Of a stretch of 64,000 nt of DNA, positions 25,311 through 34,509 are shown piece by piece. The first letter of the stretch is position 1. Each line of letters begins with the position of its first letter. The translations under genes were made by a program, and so were the position numbers. Source of the stretch: Prinsepia uniflora (lineage: Eukaryota; Streptophyta; Magnoliopsida; Rosales; Rosaceae); assembly GCA_032719365.1 (NCBI GenBank), contig CM064861.1, forward strand, positions 94,624,721 through 94,688,720, read 5' to 3'. The notes under the pieces were generated by a model, which did not search any database, was not told the DNA's origin, and worked only from the letters and a program-made list of their open reading frames with translations.

Positions 25311-26074
25311 TAAACGATATCGATATCGATATCGATATTTAGATCGAGATATCCGTAAATTTGATTAACGATATATCCATCGATATCGATATTTCAATCC
25401 TTGGCCATAAGTCAAACCTCGTGTCACTGGTCCAACCAGCTCACTAGTCCAACTAGTATCTCATTTGTACTATCAGTAGACAAATACATATCTACGGATT
25501 TCACCTCCGTCAGCACGTGACGAACCCAGCTCTGACCACGTTCGAGTCCGTCTCTGGGTATCCACGAAGTCTAACTCCAGAATAACGATCCAATCGCCTG
25601 AGGCTGATTAATCCAGAACATATAACATAACCAAAATAAGAATACTTTGAAACTCGTGCACTAGCCCAAAACAGTTTCCATAGGGGCAGCAGCCTAAAAC
25701 AATTTTCATAGGGGCACTAACTCAAAACAGTTCCCAAAGGGTTTCCAAAACCACAATAACTCATTATTCAGAAATAACCATAAATGGGTTTCAAATCCAA
25801 GCATATATTCACAATTATAATCATGCTAAACAATATTATTTAACTAGTGAAAACATATAATAATGCATGCATGAAAGTTATGAAAGAAACAATCCACTCA
25901 TAGTACCGCTAGTCGCTCAAAATCCGAGCCGTAAATCAATTCGAAGCCTTTGGGATGTCCGGGCTGGTCCAAATCAGACCCGAGGGTCACTAACAATCCA
26001 TATGAGTGCATACATAAAACCTCCAAAAATCCTGGAATAGAAAACGCGTCCTAAACACACTTCCTGAAGAGAAA

Positions 26075-26102
26075 CCCCCCCCCCCCCCCCCCCCCCCCCC
26101 CC
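26075..26102. repeat. (C)28 homopolymer
   Basis: 28 consecutive C, then a C-rich tail to 26113. The other strand is a G-run able to form a quadruplex. The run length is prone to sequencing error. Confidence 0.95.
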
Positions 26103-27784
26103 ACCCCCACCCCAAAAAATACCTATCAAATGATCTCTAATCGACCTAAAACCACCACCATTGGATTCAAAACATCAAAACCTTTTAGATAAGATCAGTT
26201 TCACCTTGACATTCAAGCCCAAGCGCCCACAAGGGGCCGATCAAAGTTTTGCGCACACGTGGTCAACTGCTAACGTCAGCCCTAGCTGACGTCATCTTGA
26301 CATCTAACATATCCCACGTCGCACCCTTCGATTGGTGTCATATGTCACCCTATAACACATGCTACGTGTCATTACAGACATCATTATGACGCCATGTTAA
26401 CATCAGCAGATGCCATGTCAGCACTGACAGTCTCTGAAAACTAGCCACGTGGCACCAACCCAGGTCTGCCATGTGGCCTGATATGATGATGTGGACTGAC
26501 ACATAATCATCGTCAACATCTAGTCGGGTCGACCCGAATCACTATAACGGGTCGTTCGATCTGGTTCCAAATTTGACTCGTTCTTCGTCCAAACTTCACC
26601 ATTTTTTCACCTTTCTAATCATAATTTACCCAGAAATGGATCTACGAGCTTAAAATCCAAGAAACAAACCTGAAATTTCCCAACCAAGCTCGAATCACCA
26701 CGGTCCATGTTCGAGCTTCCACCCTGGCCAGTCCACGCGTCCAATCTCTCTGATTTGTTGCCCTACGCACTCGTAAGAACTCAAAGAACATGAAGAAGGC
26801 TTCAGTTCATAGTTCTAACGCCTAAAGCCTAAAACCCAATTTCAAAGTTTTCGGGTTTTACCTCGGTTCCAATTTCAAAGCCCAAAACCCAATCTCAGCC
26901 TCTATATCTCACTCACTTCCTCACAACGGCATTAAGGTATGAGAAGATGATGGAATGGTGTTGGGAGGGGTTTCAGGTTATTCAACTACAAAGAGAGAAA
27001 AGGGAGATGTACAAGGGATAAGGATCAATGGGTGAGTGACAAGTGTCATTTATCCATTGAACTTGGATACAAATATCTAGGCCCACAAAATAACAAAAGT
27101 CAACCTTCCTCGTAAATCGTGTAATCGTAAAATCGAATAAATCGGTCCCTAACCCGTAAAAATTATGTGATCTACGTAATGGGCCTCGGTAAATGTGTAA
27201 ATAAACTCTTAGGTCAAAAGAAGAAAACTCGTCTTTTCATCTTAACTAATCCTGAAATTTATCGATTAATCCTTGATTAATTCTCATAAATCACAAAATT
27301 CTGGGTTAGGTCGTTACATATTTTCTTTCTAGCGATACCCGAATCAGAAGTTATTCTGCCATAATATTCAAACCTGATGACGTTGTTATTTCAGCAGTTA
27401 AGTAGGAGATGGTCCTAAGTTCCCTCAAGTCGAGATCAAGTACTCTAACCAATGCACAAAGATGGTGTCTCGACTTGGTGAGTCCTGAACTACACTTGGA
27501 TGGTATATTCCAAGCACCAATCACTACTTAAGTAAATAGGGTTGTATTAAAATGGAAATAGAAGTACAAGTACATGAATGTAAAAGTACTGGAATTGAAT
27601 AACAACTGAAATTACAAGGGCAGAAACATTAAATTATTTCCTTAGCATTTCAAGCCCGTAAGGAGCATGAAATTCGGGGAATCTTCAACTAAGATGAATA
27701 TCAGTTGGAAATCATGCCATGAGATAGCAAAGCACTCAAATGCAATGATGAGACGTAAAAAATGGAGGTTTGAGTTCCTCAATG

Positions 27785-28018
27785 ACCTTCCGTATATCGG
27801 TAGTCGGGATGGCTATCTGTAAGACGGTAGCCGGAGACTATCCATGAACCGGTAGTCTGAGTGACTGTCCGTGAGCCTGTGGTCGAGATGACTGTCCATG
27901 TATCGGTAGTCGGGGTGACCTTTATTATGTCAGTAGCCGGGATGGCTATCCGTGTAATCGATGGCCAGAGACTGTCTGTGAAACCGGTAGTCGGAATGAC
28001 TGTCCGTGACATGGTAGT
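27785..28018. repeat. Degenerate ~27-bp minisatellite
   Basis: Eight to nine units of the form CGGTAGTCGGGATGGCTATC with 5-8 bp of variable linker, alternating GGTAGTC/GGTAGCC and GACTGTC/GGCTATC variants. Confidence 0.85.
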
Positions 28019-28024
28019 TAATAA

Positions 28025-28215
28025 TATCAACCCTTATGACACTGAGTGGTCAGAAAGAAGGTTGATCTTCCGCAAACCTCCACCGAAAGTCCAAGAACTA
28101 GTCAGTCAGGAAGAGGGCGACCCTTATGACATTTTAACGATTAGAAAGAAGGTTTGTGCAAGGATGAGAAGTGCACCATTATGATGTTATTTGGTCAGAA
28201 AGACGGTTAGGAAAG
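28025..28215. repeat. Three-copy short repeat (CCCTTATGAC..AGAAAGAAGGTT)
   Basis: Copies near 28030, 28120 and 28170 share a CCTTATGACA-like start and a GTCAGAAAGAAGGTT-like end about 35 bp apart. Confidence 0.65.
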
Positions 28216-29040
28216 TGCATAAATGCCTCGAATGGGTAAGAAGAGAAGCTGCATCCTAATTTCGTAGTTCGAATGAGCAGTTTTTTCTACAAGGGCGAGC
28301 TGTTTTTAAGCCATGAAACCTTGGTTAAAGGTGTTCATTGGTTCAGAAATTGATGGAGATCAATTTGTTGAGGTTGATTGGTTGATTAGATGTGCTTTGA
28401 AAAGCTGGGTTGCTCTCTATTTGTAGGCAGTGAAGGAGCTTGCCACTTGCAAATTAGGATTTCCCAATGTGTCTCAGTTTGCTGTTTATCCTATTGGAAC
28501 ACTCCCCCTTGCCTCATTTTCTTCGTTTTCTCTATCAGCATCTCCCAAACTTACTTCATATCTACGTTCGAGCTCGCTGGGCTGGTTTTGTGTATCTTTA
28601 GGTCTTTAATTCCATGAGCTAATGACTTGGGCCCAGAGAGAATTTTTTCGGGTGTAAACAACAACATTGTTCCTCACACCATAAGGAAGCTTCAAGGTTT
28701 ATAATTAAGGACCAAATAAAAGAAAGATAGCAGATTATGCTTTATCACTTACTTTTTCTAAAGCATAGAACGAGATGTCAAAACCCCAAATATTTTGCAA
28801 ATTTGAATACTAAATAACTTTTTTATTTTTTATATTTTTTTACGAAAGTGATTTTGACATGATGATTAATTACAAAATAAATAATTTTGAACTCAATTAC
28901 AATACTTATACAAAGATAATTTGATAGAGATGCTGATATAAAAAAGTATTAATAAAATGAGATGCACGTGATATCTAAATAAAAACGACATCAAATTGCT
29001 TTCAATAATCACTTGTACGAATTGATTAATGAGTTATCAG

Positions 29041-29389
29041 TGTTAGCTGTGCAGTGTACCAGTTCTAATGGAGCTGCAATACCGCAGAAGATTACCTCAT
29101 ACACATGTTAGTAAATACATCAAGTTGTGATGATTAGCTCGATCATTCTGTTACAAGTTCTGTTAGGGAAGTTTTACAATTAGTTAGTTACAGTTAGGCT
29201 AATCTTGGGAGATTTTTTAGTCTCTAAGATAGTATAAAGCCTGCACGATTAATGTTGTAAAGATTAACTATGTATAGAACACTTAATACATTGATTGAAT
29301 CTCTTTCTTCTTCTTCTTCCTGTTTCCCTTCTGTTCTCTTCTAAATCCCACTCATTTCCCTTCTTCTAATCAAGTCTGAATATCTTACA
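29041..29389 (+). repeat. 5' LTR of copia element
   Basis: 349 bp, starting directly after ATCAG and ending ACA before the PBS. Contains AGTATAAAGCC, a probable TATA box, near 29230. Confidence 0.93.
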
Positions 29390-29509
29390 TGGTATCAGAG
29401 CGGGTTATCTCACGTGATTGGCTTAACCGTCACACGTGTCTCACGTACCCAATCAAATCGTCACGTGATAGGCTGAAAAATCCGCCACACGATAGACTAC
29501 ACTCCCACT

Positions 29510-30399
29510 GGTCTCTTCATCTCTCAGTCCAAGTATGTCCAAGATCTTCTCACCAAAACGTCAATGCTTGACAGTTCTGCGGTTAAGACACCAAGTGTGC
29601 CTGGTTCCAGATTGAACAAATCTGATGGTCCCTTGTACAACAATCCAACAAACTATAGGAGCATTGTGGGTGCTCTGCAGTATTTGACCTTTACAAGACC
29701 TGATATTGTTTTCTCTGTGAATCAAGTCTGTCAGTATATGCATACTCCCTCTGAATCTCACTTTATGGCTGTTAAACGGATCCTTCGTTTTCTAAAGGGT
29801 ACATCTCATCATGGGATCTCCTACAAAGCTGGTTCCTTGGACCTCATTGCATACACTGATGCAGATTGGGCAGGTGATCCGAATGACAGGCGGTCTACCA
29901 CAGGTGTGGTTGTTTATCTTGGTGAAAATCCATTTCTTGGATGTCCAAGAAGCAGACTACTGTCTCTCGATCTAGCACCGAATCTGAGTATCGTGCTCTA
30001 GCTATTACAGCAGCTGAAGTCTCATGGATTAGACAACTTTTGTGTGCCTTGCACATTCCACTTCTTAAGCCTCCATTGATCTATTATGATAGCACTTCGG
30101 CTACCAGTTTATGTGCCAATCCTATCTTCCACTCTCGAGCAAAGCACATCGAAATCGACTATCACTTTGTGCGAGAAAGGGTGGTTCGAGGTGATCTCAA
30201 TGTTCAACATATCTCATCCGGTGATCAAGTTGCGGATATTTTCACAAAAGCCTTGACTGAGGACTTGTTCTACTTACACTCCTCCAATCTGATGCTCGAA
30301 GTCAATCCTCCATCAGCTTGCGGGGGGATGTTAGTTGTGCAGTGTACTAGTTCTAATGGAGCTGCAATACCTCAGAAGATTACCTTATACACGTGTTAG
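29510..30399 (+). pseudogene. Copia polyprotein remnant: RT tail and RNase H, frameshifted
   Basis: The frame from 29510 shows the copia reverse-transcriptase tail (YRSIVGALQYLTFTRPDI, then a TDADWAGD motif that opens RNase H). The rest of RNase H continues from about 29941 in a different frame (SRSSTESEYRALA, a tryptophan-containing segment, SRAKHIEIDYHF, then VADIFTKAL). The switch lies near 29920-29940 and fits loss of one base. The last codons run into the 3' LTR. Gag, protease, integrase and most of reverse transcriptase are absent, so the copy cannot make its own enzymes. Confidence 0.9.
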
Positions 30400-30677
30400 T
30401 AAATACATCAAGTTGTGATGATTAGCTCGATCATTCTGTTACAAGTTCTGTTAGGGAAGTTTTACAATTAGTTAGTTACAGTTAGGCTAATCTTGGGAGA
30501 TTTCTTAGTCTCTAAGATAGTATAAAGCCTGCACGATTAATGTTGTAAAGGTTAACTGTGTATAGAACACTTAATACATTGATTGAATCTCTTTCTTCTT
30601 CTTCTTCCTGTTTCCCTTCTGTTCTCTTCTAAATCCCACTCATTTCCCTTCTTCTAATCAAGTCTGAATATCAAACA
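30329..30677 (+). repeat. 3' LTR of copia element, 351 bp upstream of terpene synthase ATG
   Basis: 349 bp, same strand as the gene downstream. TATAAA at 30521-30526 lies about 500 bp before the gene's ATG, so LTR-driven read-out into the gene is possible but unproven. Confidence 0.93.
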
Positions 30678-30909
30678 ATCAGCACTAGCTAAAAGTTATT
30701 AGAGAAAAAACAATAATTGAACTGTTTTACTCTAATAGTGACGTCTTTTGAGGGGCCAAGAATTAAAAACCATGCCATTCAGGAAAAACACGTGAAAGGG
30801 ACGGTAATAAAATGAAGATATTAAGCACCCACCTTCTCGTCCATAAAAAAATAGGAACTCTATTCCACCAAAGAAATGAAAAAATAAGGATATTATTTAT
30901 TTGCTTACC

Positions 30910-30917
30910 TATATATA
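30910..30917 (+). promoter_or_regulatory. TATA box of terpene synthase
   Basis: TATATATA 112 bp before the ATG, in the block conserved with the orphan promoters where it is weakened. Confidence 0.65.
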
Positions 30918-31028
30918 CACGATGGTCTAGGCAACATTGTTGCTCAAGTCTTCAGGCTTCACAGAATTAAGAAGCTCCAAGGTTTATAATTAAGCAACAA
31001 CCCTAAATTTTCAAACACAAAAAAAAAA

Positions 31029-33160
31029 ATGGAAACCCTTCCAATCCTAGCTTCAGTAGCCCAATCACCAAATGCTAGGCCAGCTGAAGAAGTTGTTCGC
31101 CGGACGGCAAATTTTCACCCAAGCATTTGGGGAGATCAGTTCATCAATTATGATCATTCCCAACACATAGTACGTATATACTTTTATACTAGATAATATT
31201 GTGTATATTTACCTAATTTAATTGTGCATGTATACTTACTTTTGTTGTGGCAGATGACTCTTACAATGAGGGAAAAGGAGGTTGATGAACTGAAAGAAAC
31301 AGTGAGGAGGGAAGTATTCCAAAGTAAGGCAGCTGGGGATTGTTCGCATCAGTTGAAGCTGATCGACGCAATCCAACGCCTCGGCCTGGACTACCATTTT
31401 GAAAAAGAAATCGAAGAGGCACTCCAACGTGTGCATGCCACATTTCAGGATGACCATGCCAGTGATGATCTGTACAATGTTGCTCTTGGTTTCCGGCTAC
31501 TAAGACAACATGGATTTAACGTTTCCTCTGGTATGTAATCTATTTAGTTACATATATTTCTAGATATCATATCACATTTATTTAACAATAGTACGTAATG
31601 TTTTAGTGCTTCATTGTCAATGAAACAGATGTGTTCAACAAGTTCAAGGATGAAAATTGTAGCGGCTTCAAGGAAACATTAATGGGTGATATTGGAGGTA
31701 TACTTAGCTTATATGAAGCATCGCATCTAAGGGTGCATGGAGAAGATATACTGGAAGAGGCTCTTCATTTCACCACCACTCACCTTGAGTCGGCAGCAAC
31801 CCATGATGTAGGCAATCCATTAGCACCACAAATCACTCAAGCCTTAGAGAGACCTCTCCGAAAAAGTCTAGAGAGATTAGGCGCGGCGCGTTACATTCCA
31901 ATATACCAAGATGAAGCTTCTCGCAATGAGGATTTGTTGAAACTCGCAAAGATGGATTTCGACCTTGTCCAGCATTTGCACAAGAAGGAACTCCAAGAGA
32001 TTACCAAGTGGTGGAGAGCTCTAGACTTTGAAAGGAAGCTGCCATTTGCAAGAGATAGGATGGTAGAGGTGTACTTTTGGATGGTGGGAGTCTGTTTTGA
32101 ACCCCAATTCTCTGTCGGAAGAGCAATTATGACCAAAGTGAGTATGTTCATAATAACATTGGATGATATCTACGATGCATTTGGCACATTCGAAGAACTC
32201 GTGGTGTTTACTGAAGCAATTGATAGGTCTGCGGTTGCTTAAAATTTTAGATATATTGATTAATTATTTTCATTGATTTTGACACTGATGATCTAAAATA
32301 CACGCATATTTCAGGTGGGATTTGAATTGCATGGAGGAACTGCCAGCTGATTACATGCAAATCTTTTATGGAGCACTTTTGAATCTTTTCAATGAAATTG
32401 AGGAAGAGATGGTGAAGGAAGGAAGATCATACCGAGTCCCCTACGCAATACAAGCTGTATGTATAGTTAACTTTTGGTCCACATATAAAATTTGCTTCAC
32501 ATATTTATAATTCATATGGGTGAACATGATCAGATGAAAAATCTGGCCCGATCATATTTCAACGAGGCGCGGTGGTTGCACGAAGGACGCATTCCGAGCA
32601 TGGAGGAGTACATGAGCGTTGCAACGGTTTCTATTGGCTACACTATACTTACGACCATATCTTTACTTGTCATGGGTGACCTTGTAACCAAGGACGCATT
32701 TGAGTGGGTGTCTAAAGACCCCAAAATTGTTAGGGCTGCAAACACCATTTTCAGGCTTATGGATGACATTGTTTCTAAAGTAAGTTCATATTTTTAATTT
32801 CTATGGCGTCAATATATAATTAGTTAATTTCGAGTTTTAATTTATTTATAATTTTGCTACGAGCAGTTTGAGAAGGAGAGAGGACATGCACCTTCCAGTG
32901 TTGATTGCTACATGAAGCAATATGGGGTGTCGGAGGAAGAGGCGGTAGACGTCTTCAAGAAACAAATAATGGATTTGTGGAAGGATATAAACGAGGAGTT
33001 TTTGAGACCAACTGCGGTGCCAATGGGCGTGCTTAAGCGTGTGCTGAATTTAACAAGAGTGAGTGATCTTCTTTACAAAGGGGAAGATGGCTTCACATGT
33101 GTCGGCAAGGCCACGAGAGATAGTGTCGCTTTAGTCTTCATTGAACCCCTGCTGCTGTGA
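31029..33160 (+). CDS. Terpene synthase, TPS-a type (probable sesquiterpene synthase), 6 exons
   Basis: Exons: 31029-31169, 31254-31530, 31629-32226, 32315-32456, 32534-32779 and 32867-33160 (TGA at 33158). They join to 1698 nt, 565 residues, in frame at GT/AG sites; introns are 77-98 bp. No transit peptide precedes R24 R25 ...W34 (RR(x)8W), which suggests a cytosolic enzyme using farnesyl diphosphate. RDR is at 281-283 and DDIYD at 318-322 (Mg-binding). The second metal motif begins DD at 463-464 with S467, but with the downstream acceptor its Glu is one residue early (470). The exon is 246 nt where the family usually has 249; the alternative acceptor at 32861-32863 adds Gln and restores the spacing. 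The usual third intron is missing (598-nt exon 3). Length is normal and there are no stops. The product cannot be predicted. Confidence 0.92.
32861..32866 (+). promoter_or_regulatory. Tandem splice acceptor GAGCAG (NAGNAG) of intron 5
   Basis: Two AG acceptors three bases apart end intron 5. Using the first gives ...SKQFE, and using the second gives ...SKFE. The difference falls within the NSE/DTE metal-binding motif. CAG is normally preferred over GAG. Confidence 0.75.
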
Positions 33161-33617
33161 TCGATCCACCTCATGTCTTCATCCATCCTCATACCATCTG
33201 GCAGCCACAATATTAATAGACTTATGATTATTTCTTAAATAAAACCATACGATCATTATCCAGCGCGCGCCTGCTCCGCGTGCTTTCACCCTTTGTAATT
33301 TGTATGGATTTTTAATTGGTTGTTGGGAAAATAATATGTAAGGTCGTAAGGATGTGTTTGTTGGAAATAATTTGTACGGATGGTTGGAGGCAGCCTTCAC
33401 CCTACCTGTTTCACTCGATATACACATGCGTGAATCTAATTTTAGTTATTAAAAATAATCTAAAATTGGATTTATATGCCACATTCTGAATTCCACTAAC
33501 ACTAATTTAACCGAGAAAATTATATTTCAAGGAATTTTATGGAATTCTGAATTTTCTGAAAAAAAATTGAGTTGGTTTGAAATGTTTCGTCTCTGAAGGA
33601 TATGTAACACTTTAGCA
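33161..33617 (+). other. Terpene synthase 3' UTR and downstream spacer
   Basis: An AATAAA signal at 33238-33243 lies 78 bp after the stop codon. The spacer after it is AT-rich with a GCGCGCGCC patch near 33262. It ends at the right CACTA terminus, 458 bp after the gene. The minus-strand frame at 33179-33427 has no recognisable product. Confidence 0.7.
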
Positions 33618-33639
33618 CACTACAAGAAACAAGTTTTTA

Positions 33640-34320
33640 TCCGGCGAAAATGATTCGTCGGGTAAGATATGTAAATTGTTAGGTAACATAAAACCCGATA
33701 AGCCACCGTCGGGCAACACATCGTCGAGCTGTCGATATGGGGCAAGATCTTTTAACGGCGAATGAACGTGAATCTTCAGGTAACATTACTTTTACCGGAA
33801 GCATATTTTGTCAGTGAAATTTCATCGTGTAACACTAGGTCAACGGTCCATGCCCGATGAACAAACCACGTTGGTCAGGCCACATTTATGTTGCTATTCG
33901 TTGGGTCAAATTGATGTATTCGTCGAGTAACAATTGTTGAGATATAAGGAAAATGTCCCACATCGAAAAAACACAACTACAACAATTTGTGTCTTATAAG
34001 ATCTTGGGCTACTCCCCTCATTGCCAACTAGTTTTAGGGTGGAACCTCAACTTCTTACAACAATATGAACAGTAAAGAATTTTTCTCGGTGGACATCCAC
34101 CGAATTAAAAACTCTGTCGGGTCAAAGTGATGTCGTCGGTTAACAATATGAACAGTTCATAATTTTATTCGATGGACATCCACCAAAAATAAAAAATATG
34201 TCGAGTTCAAGTAAAATATTTGTTGGGTAACAGTTTGAACAGTAACTAAAATTGTTCGGTGGATATCCATCGAATCAAGATATTCGTCGGATAACATTGT
34301 GAACATTCATGGGGCATAAT
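33640..34320. repeat. CACTA 3' subterminal repeat array, right element
   Basis: Numerous TCGTCGGGTAAC-like motifs in both orientations, inverse of 11330-11838, interrupted by a 125-bp solo LTR. Confidence 0.8.
33935..34059 (+). mobile_element. 125-bp TRIM-like solo LTR, TSD ACAAT
   Basis: Starts TGTTGAGATATAAGG, contains TGTCCCACATCG, ends CTTCTTACA. The 5-bp duplication ACAAT is at 33930-33934 and 34060-34064. Size and ends fit a terminal-repeat retrotransposon in miniature reduced to one LTR. Confidence 0.85.
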
Positions 34321-34509
34321 TTAATATTTTTATATTAATATTTTTAATATTATTTAATTAATTAAATAATATTAAATCCGAAAAATATGAAATTTAAATA
34401 AAACTCAAATATGGAATTAGGAAATGTATATAATATATTTAAACTATTGTTTTTAACAATTTATACAATGAAATAAAATAAAATAAAAACGGTTACAAGG
34501 GAGGCTGGT

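Larger units (their letters stand above)
23743..25403. mobile_element. hAT-like element, TSD GCCATAAG
   Basis: The ends are CACGGATGAAAATGTCG and the complement of CAAGGATTGAAATATCG, matching at 13 of 17 bases. The 8-bp duplication GCCATAAG is at 23735-23742 and 25404-25411. The uninterrupted version of the site is in the related LTR at about 17897-17935. Subterminal regions carry CGATAT-type repeats (23770-23910 and 25316-25395). No transposase is present. The 1661-bp element contains a gene-like fragment (23936-24184, minus strand) and a ~250-bp AT-rich direct repeat. An 8-bp TSD with CA-rich short TIRs is typical of hAT. Confidence 0.85.
17394..27318 (-). mobile_element. Complex LTR element with TSD TATTT
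   Basis: Starts TGACAGGAC at 17394 after TATTT (17389-17393) and ends TCGTTACA at 27318 before TATTT (27319-27323). Left LTR sequence runs 17394-18249. A second block of the same LTR type runs from about 23661 to 27318, and its first part overlaps the left block in content (17834-18249 against 23661-23742 plus 25412-25740). This suggests two truncated LTRs of one element rather than a simple solo LTR. In between lie a second LTR fragment (18250-19179), an inverted LTR (19180-22025), an unrecognised stretch (22026-23660) and an hAT-like insertion (23743-25403). Confidence 0.7.
27319..28689. other. Intergenic DNA right of the LTR element
   Basis: Host-like sequence without LTR features. It contains a minisatellite (27785-28018) and a short three-copy repeat (28025-28215). 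Open frames at 27779-28030, 27861-28184 and 28390-28617 fall in the repeats or show no recognisable product. Confidence 0.5.
29041..30677 (+). mobile_element. Ty1/copia deletion derivative, TSD ATCAG
   Basis: Two 349-bp LTRs (29041-29389 and 30329-30677), both TGTTAG...ACA. Perfect 5-bp duplication ATCAG at 29036-29040 and 30678-30682. PBS TGGTATCAGAGC (29390-29401) matches the plant initiator-Met tRNA type, and the polypurine tract GCGGGGGGA ends at 30328. The 939-bp interior keeps only the end of the polyprotein. By eye the LTRs differ at about 10 positions (about 3%). The orphan promoter copies at about 11870-11940 and 16349-16419 have the site without the element. Confidence 0.95.
28690..31028 (+). 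promoter_or_regulatory. Terpene synthase 5' flank and promoter, split by copia insertion
   Basis: Upstream region of the gene at 31029, in two parts (28690-29040 and 30678-31028) because a Ty1/copia element inserted at ATCAG. Visible elements are TGACGTC (30739-30745), a CACGTG G-box (30789-30794) and a TATATATA box (30910-30917), placing the start of transcription near 30945 and giving a leader of roughly 85 nt. The blocks at 30740-30760 and 30765-30920 are copied in the orphan promoters at 11839 and 16318. A short AAGCTTCAAGGTTTATAATT near 28690 resembles the gene's own leader near 30972, hinting at an older promoter duplication. Confidence 0.75.

Noticed and set aside
27785..28018. CRISPR-like regular repeat array
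   Set aside because: Units are contiguous and degenerate, with no uniform spacers; eukaryotic context. A minisatellite explains it.
32227..32242. Premature stop after exon 3 (TAA at 32240)
   Set aside because: It lies in intron 3; AG|GT at 32226/32227 and CAG|G at 32314/32315 rebuild the expected Arg-Trp junction.
32492..32533. Alternative start of a separate terpene-synthase-like frame at 32492
   Set aside because: This is intron 4 read through; the acceptor at 32531-32533 gives the expected family exon.
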